DNA of 64,000 nucleotides, taken from JAGOGN01 sp036652735. Its GTDB lineage: Bacteria; Bacillota; Clostridia; Lachnospirales; Lachnospiraceae. Below, one piece after another: positions 17,398 through 26,934 of the stretch; position 1 is the first letter of the stretch; every line of letters begins with the position of its first letter. Location of the stretch: contig JAVVVI010000002.1 of assembly GCA_036652735.1 (NCBI GenBank), positions 1 to 64,000 of the forward strand, read 5' to 3'. A program made the position numbers and the translations under genes. The notes under the pieces were generated by a model. The model saw nothing but the letters and a program-made list of their open reading frames with translations, was not told the DNA's origin and did not search any database.

Positions 17398-18720
17398 ATG
17401 AGTAAACCGGTAGTGGCGATTGTTGGCCGACCGAACGTTGGAAAATCAACCCTTTTTAACTCAATAGCCGGAGAGAGAATTGCAATTGTGCAGGATACTC
17501 CTGGAGTGACCAGGGACAGAATATATGCAGATGTTAGTTGGCTTAATATGAATTTTACACTAATTGATACCGGTGGAATTGAGCCGGACAGTAAAGATAT
17601 CATTTTAAGTCAGATGCGTGAACAGGCAGAGATTGCAATTGCCAGTGCAGATGTAATTATATTTATTACAGATGTACATCAGGGATTGGTGGATGCAGAT
17701 GCCAAAGTTGCGGATATTCTGAGAAAATCAGGAAAACCTGTAGTGTTAGTAGTAAATAAAGTAGATAATTTTGATAAGTATCTTGCAGACACCTATGAAT
17801 TTTATAATTTAGGAATAGGAGATCCGGTTGCGGTATCAGCAGCTTCACGTTTGGGAATTGGAGATATGCTTGATGAGGTAACCAAACATTTCGGTGAATT
17901 AAATACTTCAGATGAAGAAGATGATCGGCCTAAAGTAGCAATTGTTGGTAAGCCGAATGTAGGAAAATCCTCCATTATCAATAAACTTTTGGGTGAAAAC
18001 AGAGTTATTGTATCAGATATCGCAGGAACAACCAGAGATGCAATTGATACAGAGGTCATTCATGAGGGCAGGGAATATGTGTTTATCGATACGGCGGGAT
18101 TGCGGCGTAAGAATAAGATAAAAGAAGAAATTGAACGATATAGTATTATTCGTGCGGTAACAGCAGTAGAGCGTGCAGATGTGGTTGTAATTGTAATTGA
18201 TGCAACCGAAGGTGTAACGGAACAGGATGCAAAGATAGCCGGAATTGCCCATGAAAGAGGAAAAGGCGTTATTATTGCAGTTAATAAATGGGATGCCATT
18301 GAAAAGGATGATAAAACGATTTACCGTCAGTCCGAGGATATACGAAGTGTACTTAGTTTTATGGCTTATGCGGAATTGATTTTTATTTCTGCAAAAACCG
18401 GACAGCGAATGAATAAATTGTTTGAAACGATTGATGCAGTACTTGAGAATAATGCGATGCGTGTTCAGACCGGAGTATTAAATGAAATTATGTCAGAAGC
18501 AGTGGCCATGCAGCAGCCGCCTACAGACAAGGGAAAGCGTTTAAAACTATATTACATGACGCAGGTATCCGTAAAACCTCCTACGTTTGTGATTTTTGTG
18601 AATCATAAAGAATTGATGCATTTTTCTTATACAAGATATCTGGAGAATCGAATCCGTGATGCGTTTGGATTTCGAGGAACATCGCTGAAATTTATTGTGA
18701 GAGAGAGAAAGGAAGACTAG
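17398..18720 (+). CDS. der: Double-domain GTPase Der (EngA)
   Basis: An essential ribosome-assembly GTPase with two tandem G domains and a KH-like C-terminus. The first domain has GRPNVGKST (10-18), DTGG and NKVD. The second has GKPNVGKSS (about 184), DTAG and NKWD. The C-terminal KH-like part starts at about residue 350. It has 440 residues. It heads a der-plsY-gpsA operon with spacings of only 1-4 bases. Confidence 0.97.
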   Translation: MSKPVVAIVGRPNVGKSTLFNSIAGERIAIVQDTPGVTRDRIYADVSWLNMNFTLIDTGGIEPDSKDIILSQMREQAEIAIASADVIIFITDVHQGLVDADAKVADILRKSGKPVVLVVNKVDNFDKYLADTYEFYNLGIGDPVAVSAASRLGIGDMLDEVTKHFGELNTSDEEDDRPKVAIVGKPNVGKSSIINKLLGENRVIVSDIAGTTRDAIDTEVIHEGREYVFIDTAGLRRKNKIKEEIERYSIIRAVTAVERADVVVIVIDATEGVTEQDAKIAGIAHERGKGVIIAVNKWDAIEKDDKTIYRQSEDIRSVLSFMAYAELIFISAKTGQRMNKLFETIDAVLENNAMRVQTGVLNEIMSEAVAMQQPPTDKGKRLKLYYMTQVSVKPPTFVIFVNHKELMHFSYTRYLENRIRDAFGFRGTSLKFIVRERKED

Positions 18721-18724
18721 AGTG

Positions 18725-19381
18725 ATGATTGCACAAAGAATAATATCAATTTTAATAGGGTATGTCTTTGGATTATTTCAGACTGGTTATATTTACGGAA
18801 AACTTCATCGTGTAGATATTCGAGAACATGGAAGCGGTAATGCAGGGACAACCAATACTTTAAGAACACTAGGATGGAAGGCAGGCTTAATCACCTTTAT
18901 TGGGGATTTGTCAAAAGCGATACTGGCTCTTTTTGTTACCTGGTTGATTTTTCACAAGAGTCAACTGGCGGGGGTACATGTATTAATGCAATATGCGGGA
19001 CTTGGTGCTATTCTAGGTCATAATTATCCAATTTACCTTGGATTTAAAGGTGGAAAAGGGATTGCATGCACAGCAGGATTTATTTTGGCATTTTGTCCAA
19101 TTATGGCACCTGCATGCCTGGCTTTATTTATTTTCGCAGTTTTGGTTACAAGATATGTCTCATTGGGTTCCATTATTGTAGTGGTTATGTTTTTGGCTCA
19201 ATTGTTTGTATTTGGTAATTTGGGTCTATTGCCGGTTCCAAATGGTTTTTTGCCGGAAGTGTATACACTGGGTATTATAATGACCATATTGGCGCTGGTA
19301 AAACATAAGGCAAATATCGTTCGTTTATTAGATGGTACAGAGAGTAAACTGGATTTCAAAAAAATAGGAAAAGAGGATTAA
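18725..19381 (+). CDS. plsY: Acyl-phosphate:glycerol-3-phosphate acyltransferase
   Basis: A membrane enzyme that transfers the acyl group of acyl-phosphate to glycerol-3-phosphate, the first step of phospholipid synthesis. It has several transmembrane helices and three signatures: GSGNAGTTNTLRTLG, GHNYPIYLGFKGGKGIA and a final HKANIVRLLDGTESK. ATG 18725 is preferred over the in-frame GTG directly before it. The next gene, gpsA, makes its substrate, so the two enzymes are coupled by operon. Confidence 0.96.
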   Translation: MIAQRIISILIGYVFGLFQTGYIYGKLHRVDIREHGSGNAGTTNTLRTLGWKAGLITFIGDLSKAILALFVTWLIFHKSQLAGVHVLMQYAGLGAILGHNYPIYLGFKGGKGIACTAGFILAFCPIMAPACLALFIFAVLVTRYVSLGSIIVVVMFLAQLFVFGNLGLLPVPNGFLPEVYTLGIIMTILALVKHKANIVRLLDGTESKLDFKKIGKED

Positions 19382-19383
19382 AT

Positions 19384-20397
19384 ATGGAGAAAATTAGTAT
19401 CATTGGAGCAGGCAGCTGGGGAATTGCATTATCTACGGTGCTTAGTAAAAATGGTCATGATGTGGTAGTTTGGTCTGTGATTGAGGATGAAATTCAATCC
19501 TTAAATACACACAGAGAGCATTTAACAAAACTTCCGGGAGTGAAACTCTCTGAGAATATTTCTTTTACTACAGATTTGAAGGCAGCAGTTACCGATCGGG
19601 ATTTGCTGGTGATGGCGGTTCCTTCGGTGTACACCAGAAGTACAGCTAAAAGCATGGCACCGTTTTTAAAACCGGGACAGTTAATTGTAAATGTTGCAAA
19701 AGGGATAGAAGAAACTACCCTTATGACATTAACCGATATTATTGAGGATGAAATACCAAGTGCAAGAGTTGCGGCGCTTTCAGGACCAAGTCATGCGGAG
19801 GAAGTGGGAAGAGGACTGCCTACGACCTGCGTAGCGGGAGCAAAGACACAGGAAATTGCAGAATTTATTCAGAATACGTTTATGAATGAAGTCTTTCGTG
19901 TATACACCAGTCCGGACATGCTGGGCATGGAACTGGGAGCATCCTTAAAAAATGTAATTGCATTGGCAGCTGGAATGGCAGACGGACTTGGATATGGTGA
20001 TAATACAAAGGCTGCGTTAATTACAAGAGGAATTGCAGAAATCAGCAGACTTGCAATTAAGATGGGTGCGCATATGGAGACCCTGAGTGGTTTAACGGGA
20101 ATTGGAGATTTAATTGTGACTTGTGCCAGTGTACATAGTAGAAATCGCCGTGCCGGTTTCTTAATGGGACAGGGAAAGACCATGCAGGAAGCAATGGATG
20201 AAGTAAAAATGGTTGTAGAAGGAGTTTATTCAGCTAAGGCCGCAATGTCACTTGCAAAGAACTATGACATTCCAATGCCAATTGTGGAACAGGTGAATAA
20301 AGTGTTATTTGAAGGAATGCCTGCAAAAGAGGCAGTGTCTGAACTTATGCTCCGTGATAAAAAAATTGAGCATTCAGACTTAAGATGGGAAGAATAA
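19384..20397 (+). CDS. gpsA: NAD(P)H-dependent glycerol-3-phosphate dehydrogenase
   Basis: This cytosolic enzyme reduces dihydroxyacetone phosphate to glycerol-3-phosphate for lipid synthesis. The N-terminal nucleotide fold has IIGAGSWGIALS (about 5-16). VAKGIE, the LSGPSHAEEV motif and ASLKNVIALAAGMADGLGYG with the catalytic lysine follow. It has 337 residues and starts 2 bases after the plsY stop. A terminator follows. Confidence 0.97.
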   Translation: MEKISIIGAGSWGIALSTVLSKNGHDVVVWSVIEDEIQSLNTHREHLTKLPGVKLSENISFTTDLKAAVTDRDLLVMAVPSVYTRSTAKSMAPFLKPGQLIVNVAKGIEETTLMTLTDIIEDEIPSARVAALSGPSHAEEVGRGLPTTCVAGAKTQEIAEFIQNTFMNEVFRVYTSPDMLGMELGASLKNVIALAAGMADGLGYGDNTKAALITRGIAEISRLAIKMGAHMETLSGLTGIGDLIVTCASVHSRNRRAGFLMGQGKTMQEAMDEVKMVVEGVYSAKAAMSLAKNYDIPMPIVEQVNKVLFEGMPAKEAVSELMLRDKKIEHSDLRWEE

Positions 20398-20406
20398 TTC
20401 ATCAGG

Positions 20407-20445
20407 GCAGCAACACCGAAAGAGCTTCGGAGTTGCTGCTTTTTT
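20407..20445 (+). terminator. Terminator after gpsA
   Basis: GCAGCAAC (20407-20414) pairs with GTTGCTGC (20432-20439). The inner arms CCGAA/TTCGG extend the stem, and a T run follows. Confidence 0.88.
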
Positions 20446-20484
20446 AAAAAGCTTTTGAAAAACATAGAAAATATTAAAAAAAGA

Positions 20485-20493
20485 TGATATACT
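20485..20493 (+). promoter_or_regulatory. Extended -10 promoter element before the EAL gene
   Basis: TG-A-TATACT forms an extended -10 about 75 bases before the start. No good -35 box is seen. Between it and the gene, GGTAC recurs three times (about 20507-20532), which might be a regulator site. Confidence 0.4.
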
Positions 20494-20567
20494 AGAGGAT
20501 ATAAGTTGGTACTGAACGGTACAAAGGGGTACAGTGTAAGAAGAAAATTCTTATAGGAGGAGCGTTC

Positions 20568-23072
20568 ATGCGGGAAAAAAATCAGATTTTAATTGTGGAT
20601 GATAAAGAGATCAACCGTAATATTTTAAAGAGAATGCTGGAAGAGAATTATCAGGTATCTGAGGCGAAAAATGGTGAAGAAGCCATACAGCTCCTTGAAA
20701 CAGAAGAACTAACGTTTAGTGGTATTTTGCTGGATTTGATTATGCCTGTAATGGATGGGTATGAATTTCTGGAAAAAATAGGTGAGAAGGAAGACTATAA
20801 GGGAATTCCCATTATTGTGATTACTGAAAATGATGATAAGGAAAATGAAATTAGAGCATTAGAGCTTGGCGCATGGGATTTTGTGTCAAAACCCTATGAC
20901 GCACAGATTATATGCTTCCGATTACAGAATGCAATTCAGAGAAGCAAAATTGTAGAATTGCAAGAAGTGGAAGAAAAATTAAAATATGATCCATTGACCG
21001 GAATTTACAATAAAGAAACCTTTTTTTATAAAACAAAAGAAATGATTCGATCCAATGCTTCGTTAAAGTTTGTTTTAATTCGGGCAGATATTGACCGGTT
21101 TCAATTGATTAATTCCTTTTTTGGTGTGATGGAAGGAGATAATCTATTAAAGTATATTTCAATTAATCTTTGGCGTATGCTTCAGGAATACGATCTTTGT
21201 ACCTTTGGAAGGGTGGAAGCAGATGTTTTTTGCTGTTGTGTACCTTACGAAAAGGCGAAACTGGAAGGGGTCCTGTTAAAGGGAAGAAAAATACTGGAAG
21301 CATATAATCGGAACTATGATATTGTTCCATCAGTAGGTCTTTTTATATTGGAGGACAGCCAAATTTCAATCCAATCGGCATATGACAAGGCAAGCATGGC
21401 CGCTAAAAAGTGCAAAGGTAATTGTATTACTTTTTTTACATATTATGATGAAGAATTAAACAGACAGATATTAATGGAGCATGAGATTACCAATGAGATG
21501 AATATTGCTTTAATTGAAGAGCAATTTACGGTATATCTTCAGCCAAAGGTGAATTTATTCACCCAGGAACCGGAAGGAGCGGAGGCATTAGTTCGTTGGA
21601 TTCATCCGGATAAAGGAGTGGTATCCCCAGGAGATTTTGTACCTATATTTGAGCGAAATGGATTTATTATGAAGCTGGACTCCTATATATGGGAAAAAGT
21701 TTGCAAACTGTTACGCAGGTGGATTGATGAAGGAAGGAATCCAAAGCCTATTTCAGTGAATTTGTCCAGAGTAAATTTTTATAATCCGAATATCTGTAAT
21801 ACCATTATTTATCTGGTGGAAAAGTATAATATTCCAACATATCTGCTTCAACTGGAGTTAACAGAGTCCGCTTATACAGATAACCCAACCACCATGAAGA
21901 CGGTTATGAGCCGACTCCAGGCCTATGGATTTACCGTGCTAATGGATGATTTTGGAAGTGGATATTCTTCTTTAAATATGTTAAAAGATATCAATGTGGA
22001 TATTTTGAAGCTGGATATGCGTTTTTTGGAAAATTCAGAGATTGCAGGAAGAGGAGAGAATATCTTAACGTCAATCGTCCGCATGGCAAAGTGGCTGAAT
22101 ATTCCGGTAGTTGTAGAAGGGGTAGAAACAAAGGAACAGACGGATTTTCTAAAGAGTTTAGGCTGTGATTATGCGCAAGGCTATTATTATGCAAGACCAA
22201 TGGAAATTGAAAAATATGAGAGTTTCATGGAAAATCATTTCGTTCACAAAGAAGACAAAGGGACCACGGGACGGATTAGTGATATGAAGGTAGATGAATT
22301 CTGGACAACAAACTCCCAGGTCAATCTCTTATTTAATAGTATTATTAATGCTGTTGGAATCTACGAGGTATATCAGGATAAAATAGAATTGATTCGTGCC
22401 AATGATGGTTTTTTTGAAGTAACACATGATACAGATGAATCCTTTCGAAAGGTAGCAAAGGATGTTATTCAAGTGGTTGTGGAAGAAGATCGTCTTTTAG
22501 TGAAGCAGACATTTAAACAGGCTGTTGATAACAAGAATCCAACCACCTGCGTTTATCGAAGGTATACAGAAGGCGGAGATATTTTATATATTCAGATTAA
22601 GATAAAACATATTATGAGTTCAGGGGAACATCACTTGTTTTATGGAGCATTTAATGACATAACCTGTGAACGAAAGGCATTGGAAGAGCTTAAATTAAGA
22701 GATCAGTATTTGGAGAAACAAGTATTAATGCTCCAAGTGGCTTTGGAACATTCCTCAATTCAGGTTTGGGAATATGACATTTTAAAAAAACAGTGTATTC
22801 AGCAGCCGAAGGCGCAGACATTATGTGGAGTTCCTGAAATTATTGAAAATGCCCCATGGTCAGTATTAGAAGCAGGATTAATAGATGCCAGCAGTCAGGA
22901 AGAATATTTAAGAATCCATACAGAGGTTATGAATGGGAATCCAAAATCAGAAGGAGATATTAGTTTCTTACTTCCGGAAGGGAAAAAGTCATGGATGCAT
23001 GTGACCTATCATACGATTTTTGACGAGAATAATCGCCCAATTACGGCAATTGGATATTCAAAACCAAACTAG
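20568..23072 (+). CDS. Response regulator with degenerate GGDEF and intact EAL domain
   Basis: The domain order is REC (1-125), GGDEF-like (about 145-290), EAL (about 320-550) and a PAS-like region (about 590-830). The receiver has LIVDD, the phospho-acceptor in LLDLIMPVMDG and KPYDAQ. The GGDEF signature site reads EADVF, so cyclase activity is unlikely. The EAL domain keeps EALVRW, SVNLSR, LELTES, DDFGSGYSS, KLD, VVEGVET and QGYYYARPM. It is therefore probably a c-di-GMP phosphodiesterase controlled by phosphorylation, which would favour motility over adhesion. Its kinase is not next to it. The gene is 9-12 bases before nrdD. Confidence 0.9.
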   Translation: MREKNQILIVDDKEINRNILKRMLEENYQVSEAKNGEEAIQLLETEELTFSGILLDLIMPVMDGYEFLEKIGEKEDYKGIPIIVITENDDKENEIRALELGAWDFVSKPYDAQIICFRLQNAIQRSKIVELQEVEEKLKYDPLTGIYNKETFFYKTKEMIRSNASLKFVLIRADIDRFQLINSFFGVMEGDNLLKYISINLWRMLQEYDLCTFGRVEADVFCCCVPYEKAKLEGVLLKGRKILEAYNRNYDIVPSVGLFILEDSQISIQSAYDKASMAAKKCKGNCITFFTYYDEELNRQILMEHEITNEMNIALIEEQFTVYLQPKVNLFTQEPEGAEALVRWIHPDKGVVSPGDFVPIFERNGFIMKLDSYIWEKVCKLLRRWIDEGRNPKPISVNLSRVNFYNPNICNTIIYLVEKYNIPTYLLQLELTESAYTDNPTTMKTVMSRLQAYGFTVLMDDFGSGYSSLNMLKDINVDILKLDMRFLENSEIAGRGENILTSIVRMAKWLNIPVVVEGVETKEQTDFLKSLGCDYAQGYYYARPMEIEKYESFMENHFVHKEDKGTTGRISDMKVDEFWTTNSQVNLLFNSIINAVGIYEVYQDKIELIRANDGFFEVTHDTDESFRKVAKDVIQVVVEEDRLLVKQTFKQAVDNKNPTTCVYRRYTEGGDILYIQIKIKHIMSSGEHHLFYGAFNDITCERKALEELKLRDQYLEKQVLMLQVALEHSSIQVWEYDILKKQCIQQPKAQTLCGVPEIIENAPWSVLEAGLIDASSQEEYLRIHTEVMNGNPKSEGDISFLLPEGKKSWMHVTYHTIFDENNRPITAIGYSKPN

Positions 23073-23084
23073 GAGGAATTTGTG

Positions 23085-25205
23085 GTGATAAAAGTAATAA
23101 AAAAAGACGGGACAAAAGAGGATTTTAATGTTCAAAAAGTGGTGGTTGCGGTGAACAAATCAGCGTATCGTGCATTAATAGCCTTCACAGAAGAAGAACT
23201 TAAGTTTATATGTAAGTTTGTGGAAGAGAAAGTGGTGCAGATGAATCTTTATGAGGTTCAGATTGCTCAGATGCATAATATTGTGGAGAGCGCATTGGAA
23301 AAAGTAAATCCGGTGGTTGCAAAAAGTTATCGGGATTATCGTAATTACAAACAGGATTTTGTACAAATGCTGGATGATGTATACAAAAAAAGTCAGTCGA
23401 TTATGTATATTGGAGATAAAGAAAATTCAAACACAGACAGTGCACTGGTTTCTACAAAACGAAGTCTTATCTTTAATGAATTAAACAAAGAACTATATCA
23501 GAAATTCTTTATGACAACAGAGGAGATTCAGGCTTGTAGAGATGGCTATATTTATGTTCACGATATGTCTGCAAGAAGGGACACCATGAATTGCTGCCTC
23601 TTTGATGTGCAGGAAGTGTTAACCGGCGGGTTTGAAATGGGGAATCTCTGGTACAATGAACCAAAGACGTTAGAAGTTGCATTTGATGTGATTGGTGACA
23701 TAGTCCTAAGTGCTGCAAGCCAGCAGTATGGCGGTTTTACAATTCCAAGTGTAGAACTAATACTAGAGCCGTATGCGGAAAAATCTTATATAAAATATAT
23801 GGCCAAATATAGGGAGCTTGGAATTAGCCATGAACGGGCAGAGGAAGAGACAAACAAAGATATTATCACTGATTTTGAACAGGGATTTCAAGGCTGGGAA
23901 TATAAATTCAATACAGTGGCTTCCAGCAGGGGGGATTATCCCTTTATTACAGTAACAGCGGGGACAGGAACAGGTAGATTTGCAAGGCTTGCAACAATTT
24001 CAATGTTGAAAGTCAGAAAAAATGGACAAGGAAAAAAGGACAGAAAAAAACCGGTATTATTTCCTAAAATTGTGTTTTTATATGATGAAAACCTTCATGG
24101 TAAGGGAAAAGAGCTGGAAGATGTATTTGAAGCAGGAGTGGAATGTTCACAAAAGACCATGTATCCCGATTGGCTTAGCTTAACCGGAAAAGGGTATATT
24201 GCAAGTATGTACAAGCAGTATGGGGAGATCATCAGCCCAATGGGATGCCGTGCATTTTTATCCCCATGGTATCGAAAGGGCGGAATGCATCCGGCAGATA
24301 GCCACGACAGTCCGGTATTTGTTGGAAGATTTAATATGGGAGCAATTTCTTTGAATTTACCAATGATTTATGCCAGAGCCTTGCATGAATCCAGAGACTT
24401 TTATCAAGTCCTTGATTATTACCTTAATTTAATTCGTAAACTTCATATTCGAACCAGGGATTACCTTGGAGAAATGCGTGCGTCTACAAATCCACTTGCC
24501 TATTGTGAAGGAGGATTTTTGGGAGGACACTTGCAGCTTCAGGATAAAATCCGTCCGCTGCTGGATTCGGCAACCGCATCTTTTGGAATTACAGCATTTA
24601 ATGAATTACAGGAATTATATAATAAGCATTCACTTGCGGAAGATGGTGCATTTGCGTTGGAGGTTCTTGCTTATATTAATAAGAAAACAGAGGAGTTTAA
24701 GGAGGAAGACCACATTCTTTATGCCATTTATGGAACTCCGGCTGAGAACTTATGCGGTTTGCAAGTAAAACAATTCCGTAAAAAATATGGAATTGTAGAA
24801 AATGTATCAGATCGGGAATATGTCAGCAACAGCTTTCATTGCCATGTCTCAGAGGATATTACACCAATTGAAAAACAGAACCTGGAATATCGATTCTGGG
24901 AATTAAGCAATGGCGGCAAGATTCAGTATGTAAAATATCCCATTGATTATAACAAAGAGGCCATTAAGACTTTAATTCGCAGAGCAATGGATATGGGACT
25001 TTATGAAGGCGTTAATTTATCACTTGCTTATTGTGACGACTGTGGGCATGAAGAATTGGAAATGGATATATGTCCGGAATGCGGAAGCAGAAATTTAACC
25101 AAAATTGACCGTATGAACGGGTATCTATCCTATTCCAGAGTAAAAGGTGATACACGATTGAATAGCGCAAAAATGGCAGAAATAGCGGACAGAAAATCAA
25201 TGTAA
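23085..25205 (+). CDS. nrdD: Anaerobic ribonucleoside-triphosphate reductase
   Basis: This glycyl-radical enzyme reduces NTPs to dNTPs without oxygen. An ATP-cone lies at residues 5-95, followed by the catalytic barrel. The C-terminal zinc site is CDDC then CPEC, and the radical glycine is in RMNGYLSYSR (about residue 679). Length is normal. GTG at 23085 (8 bases after AGGAGG) is preferred; the preceding GTG at 23082 is also in frame. The activase gene nrdG follows immediately. Confidence 0.96.
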   Translation: MIKVIKKDGTKEDFNVQKVVVAVNKSAYRALIAFTEEELKFICKFVEEKVVQMNLYEVQIAQMHNIVESALEKVNPVVAKSYRDYRNYKQDFVQMLDDVYKKSQSIMYIGDKENSNTDSALVSTKRSLIFNELNKELYQKFFMTTEEIQACRDGYIYVHDMSARRDTMNCCLFDVQEVLTGGFEMGNLWYNEPKTLEVAFDVIGDIVLSAASQQYGGFTIPSVELILEPYAEKSYIKYMAKYRELGISHERAEEETNKDIITDFEQGFQGWEYKFNTVASSRGDYPFITVTAGTGTGRFARLATISMLKVRKNGQGKKDRKKPVLFPKIVFLYDENLHGKGKELEDVFEAGVECSQKTMYPDWLSLTGKGYIASMYKQYGEIISPMGCRAFLSPWYRKGGMHPADSHDSPVFVGRFNMGAISLNLPMIYARALHESRDFYQVLDYYLNLIRKLHIRTRDYLGEMRASTNPLAYCEGGFLGGHLQLQDKIRPLLDSATASFGITAFNELQELYNKHSLAEDGAFALEVLAYINKKTEEFKEEDHILYAIYGTPAENLCGLQVKQFRKKYGIVENVSDREYVSNSFHCHVSEDITPIEKQNLEYRFWELSNGGKIQYVKYPIDYNKEAIKTLIRRAMDMGLYEGVNLSLAYCDDCGHEELEMDICPECGSRNLTKIDRMNGYLSYSRVKGDTRLNSAKMAEIADRKSM

Positions 25206-25216
25206 GGGGTGTAGGA

Positions 25217-25708
25217 GTGCGATATCATAATATTACAAAAGACGACATGAAAAATGGGGATGGATTAAGAGTGGTGTTATGGCTGTCCGGTTGCGACCAT
25301 TGCTGCAAAGAATGTCAGAATCCAATTACCTGGGATGCCAATGGAGGCTTACCATTTGATGAAAAGCCGAAGGAGGAGCTTTTTGAGATTCTTAAAAAAG
25401 AATATATAGCAGGAATAACATTAAGCGGAGGAGATCCCCTTTATTATGGAAATCGACTGGATGTAACAGAACTGGTAAAGGAGATCAAACAAAACTTCCC
25501 CCAAAAAACAATTTGGCTGTACACCGGTTATACACTGGAGGAGATTTGGAATGAACCGGTACTTAATTATATAGATGTGCTGGTGGATGGACCATTTCAG
25601 AGGGAGCTTAAAAACACAGCACTTCATTGGAAGGGAAGCAGTAACCAGAGAGTGATTAATATAAAGAAAACAATGGAGACAGGAAAAATAGTTCTCCACG
25701 AGGAGTAA
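25217..25708 (+). CDS. nrdG: NrdD activase, radical SAM
   Basis: NrdG uses S-adenosylmethionine to create the glycyl radical on NrdD. The 163-residue protein has the CX3CX2C motif in CDHCCKECQN and the GGDP motif in TLSGGDPLYYG. It begins with GTG 25217 after TGTAGGAG. It lies 11 bases behind nrdD and 2 bases before dut. Confidence 0.96.
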   Translation: MRYHNITKDDMKNGDGLRVVLWLSGCDHCCKECQNPITWDANGGLPFDEKPKEELFEILKKEYIAGITLSGGDPLYYGNRLDVTELVKEIKQNFPQKTIWLYTGYTLEEIWNEPVLNYIDVLVDGPFQRELKNTALHWKGSSNQRVINIKKTMETGKIVLHEE

Positions 25709-25710
25709 GA

Positions 25711-26151
25711 ATGGATACAGAAACGATACGAATTAAATATTTTAACAATGAAGTAGAACGGCTTAAATACATGGATGGAAAATCGGACTGGATTGATTTA
25801 CGGGCATTTGAGACAGTGGAGTTAAAAAAAGGGGAATTTAAACTCATCCCTCTTGGCGTTGCAATGGAATTGCCAAAGGGATATGAGGCACATTTGGTAC
25901 CAAGAAGTTCCACCTTTAAAAACTATGGAATTATTCAGACGAATAGCTGCGGAGTGATTGATGGAAGCTACTGCGGAGATGAAGATATGTGGAGAGTGCC
26001 TATGTATGCCACAAGAGATACAATTATTAATAAGAATGACAGAATCTGCCAATTTCGGGTCATAGAAAATCAGCCCAGAATTGTATTTGATGAAGTAGAA
26101 AGTCTGGATAATGAGAACCGAGGCGGATTTGGAACAACCGGTGTGAAATAA
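25711..26151 (+). CDS. dut: dUTP diphosphatase
   Basis: The trimeric dUTPase turns dUTP into dUMP and pyrophosphate, preventing uracil incorporation and supplying dUMP. Visible motifs are WIDLRA (motif 1), PRSSTFKNYG (2), GVIDGSYCGDED (3, with the catalytic Asp), DRICQFRV (4) and RGGFGTTG (5). Motif 3 is slightly unusual in its CGDEDMW end. It has 146 residues and is tightly linked to nrdG, which groups deoxynucleotide supply and quality control. Confidence 0.93.
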   Translation: MDTETIRIKYFNNEVERLKYMDGKSDWIDLRAFETVELKKGEFKLIPLGVAMELPKGYEAHLVPRSSTFKNYGIIQTNSCGVIDGSYCGDEDMWRVPMYATRDTIINKNDRICQFRVIENQPRIVFDEVESLDNENRGGFGTTGVK

Positions 26152-26181
26152 TAATTTAGAAAGACTGAGGGGGAGATTGCA

Positions 26182-26826
26182 ATGGAAAATAAACCTATGA
26201 AATTTTATTCAAAAGCAAGCAATAAGGCACCAATTCACGCAATACCCGGACATTTTGCCACAAGCAATTCTCATGTGAACTATTATATTGATTTAACAAG
26301 CTTAAAGACAAGAGTAAAAGAAGCGGAAGAAGTTGCTAAACTTATGGCAGCAAAATATGTGAACTGTAATCGTTATATAGATACCATTGTATGTTTGGAT
26401 GGAACAGAAGTTGTGGGAGCGTTTCTAGCCCAGGAATTTGAACGCAGAGATTTTATGTCCACAAATATTCACGAGACGATTTATATTATTACACCGGAGT
26501 TTAATGAGCAGGGGCAGCTATTTTTCCGGGATAATACGCAGGCGGCAATAAAAAAGAAAAATGTGCTTTTATTATCAGCAACTACAACAACTGGAAACAC
26601 GCTTAGCAGAAGTATTGATTGTATTAAGTATTATCAGGGAATTATTACAGGCATTTCATCTCTCTTTAGTGTGGTGGATTCCATAGAAGGGTATGATGTT
26701 GAGACCGTGTTTACCGATAAAGATTTGCCCGGTTACACAGCATATAGTTATCGAGATTGTCCATTTTGTAAAAAAGGCATTAAAGTGGAGGCACTGGTTA
26801 ACGGGTTTGGGTATTCAGAATTTTAA
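26182..26826 (+). CDS. Phosphoribosyltransferase-like protein
   Basis: The 214-residue protein has a PRTase fold. VLLLSATTTTGNTL corresponds to the PRPP-binding loop, although the two acidic residues that usually precede it are replaced by Ser-Ala. An upstream IDTIVCLDGTEVVG strand matches the PRTase core. A CPFC pair near the end could bind metal. Such proteins are often labelled orotate phosphoribosyltransferase, but lack of the acidic pair makes that activity doubtful. It sits between dut and purC without other pyrimidine genes. Confidence 0.7.
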   Translation: MENKPMKFYSKASNKAPIHAIPGHFATSNSHVNYYIDLTSLKTRVKEAEEVAKLMAAKYVNCNRYIDTIVCLDGTEVVGAFLAQEFERRDFMSTNIHETIYIITPEFNEQGQLFFRDNTQAAIKKKNVLLLSATTTTGNTLSRSIDCIKYYQGIITGISSLFSVVDSIEGYDVETVFTDKDLPGYTAYSYRDCPFCKKGIKVEALVNGFGYSEF

Positions 26827-26844
26827 AAAAACATGGGTAAACAG

Positions 26845-26873
26845 TTGATTTCATAAAAGTAGTGTATTATAAT
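26845..26873 (+). promoter_or_regulatory. Predicted sigma-A promoter of the purC operon
   Basis: TTGATT (26845-26850) and a consensus TATAAT (26868-26873) lie 17 bases apart. The leader of about 55 bases has no visible purine riboswitch. Confidence 0.75.
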
Positions 26874-26934
26874 TTTCTGTGTGATTGAAGAAACGTGAAT
26901 AATAATAGAAAAATAAAAAAGGATAGGTAGAAAA

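Noticed and set aside
26874..26934. Purine riboswitch before purC
   Set aside because: The leader is only about 55 bases and lacks the conserved loop and junction blocks of purine riboswitches.
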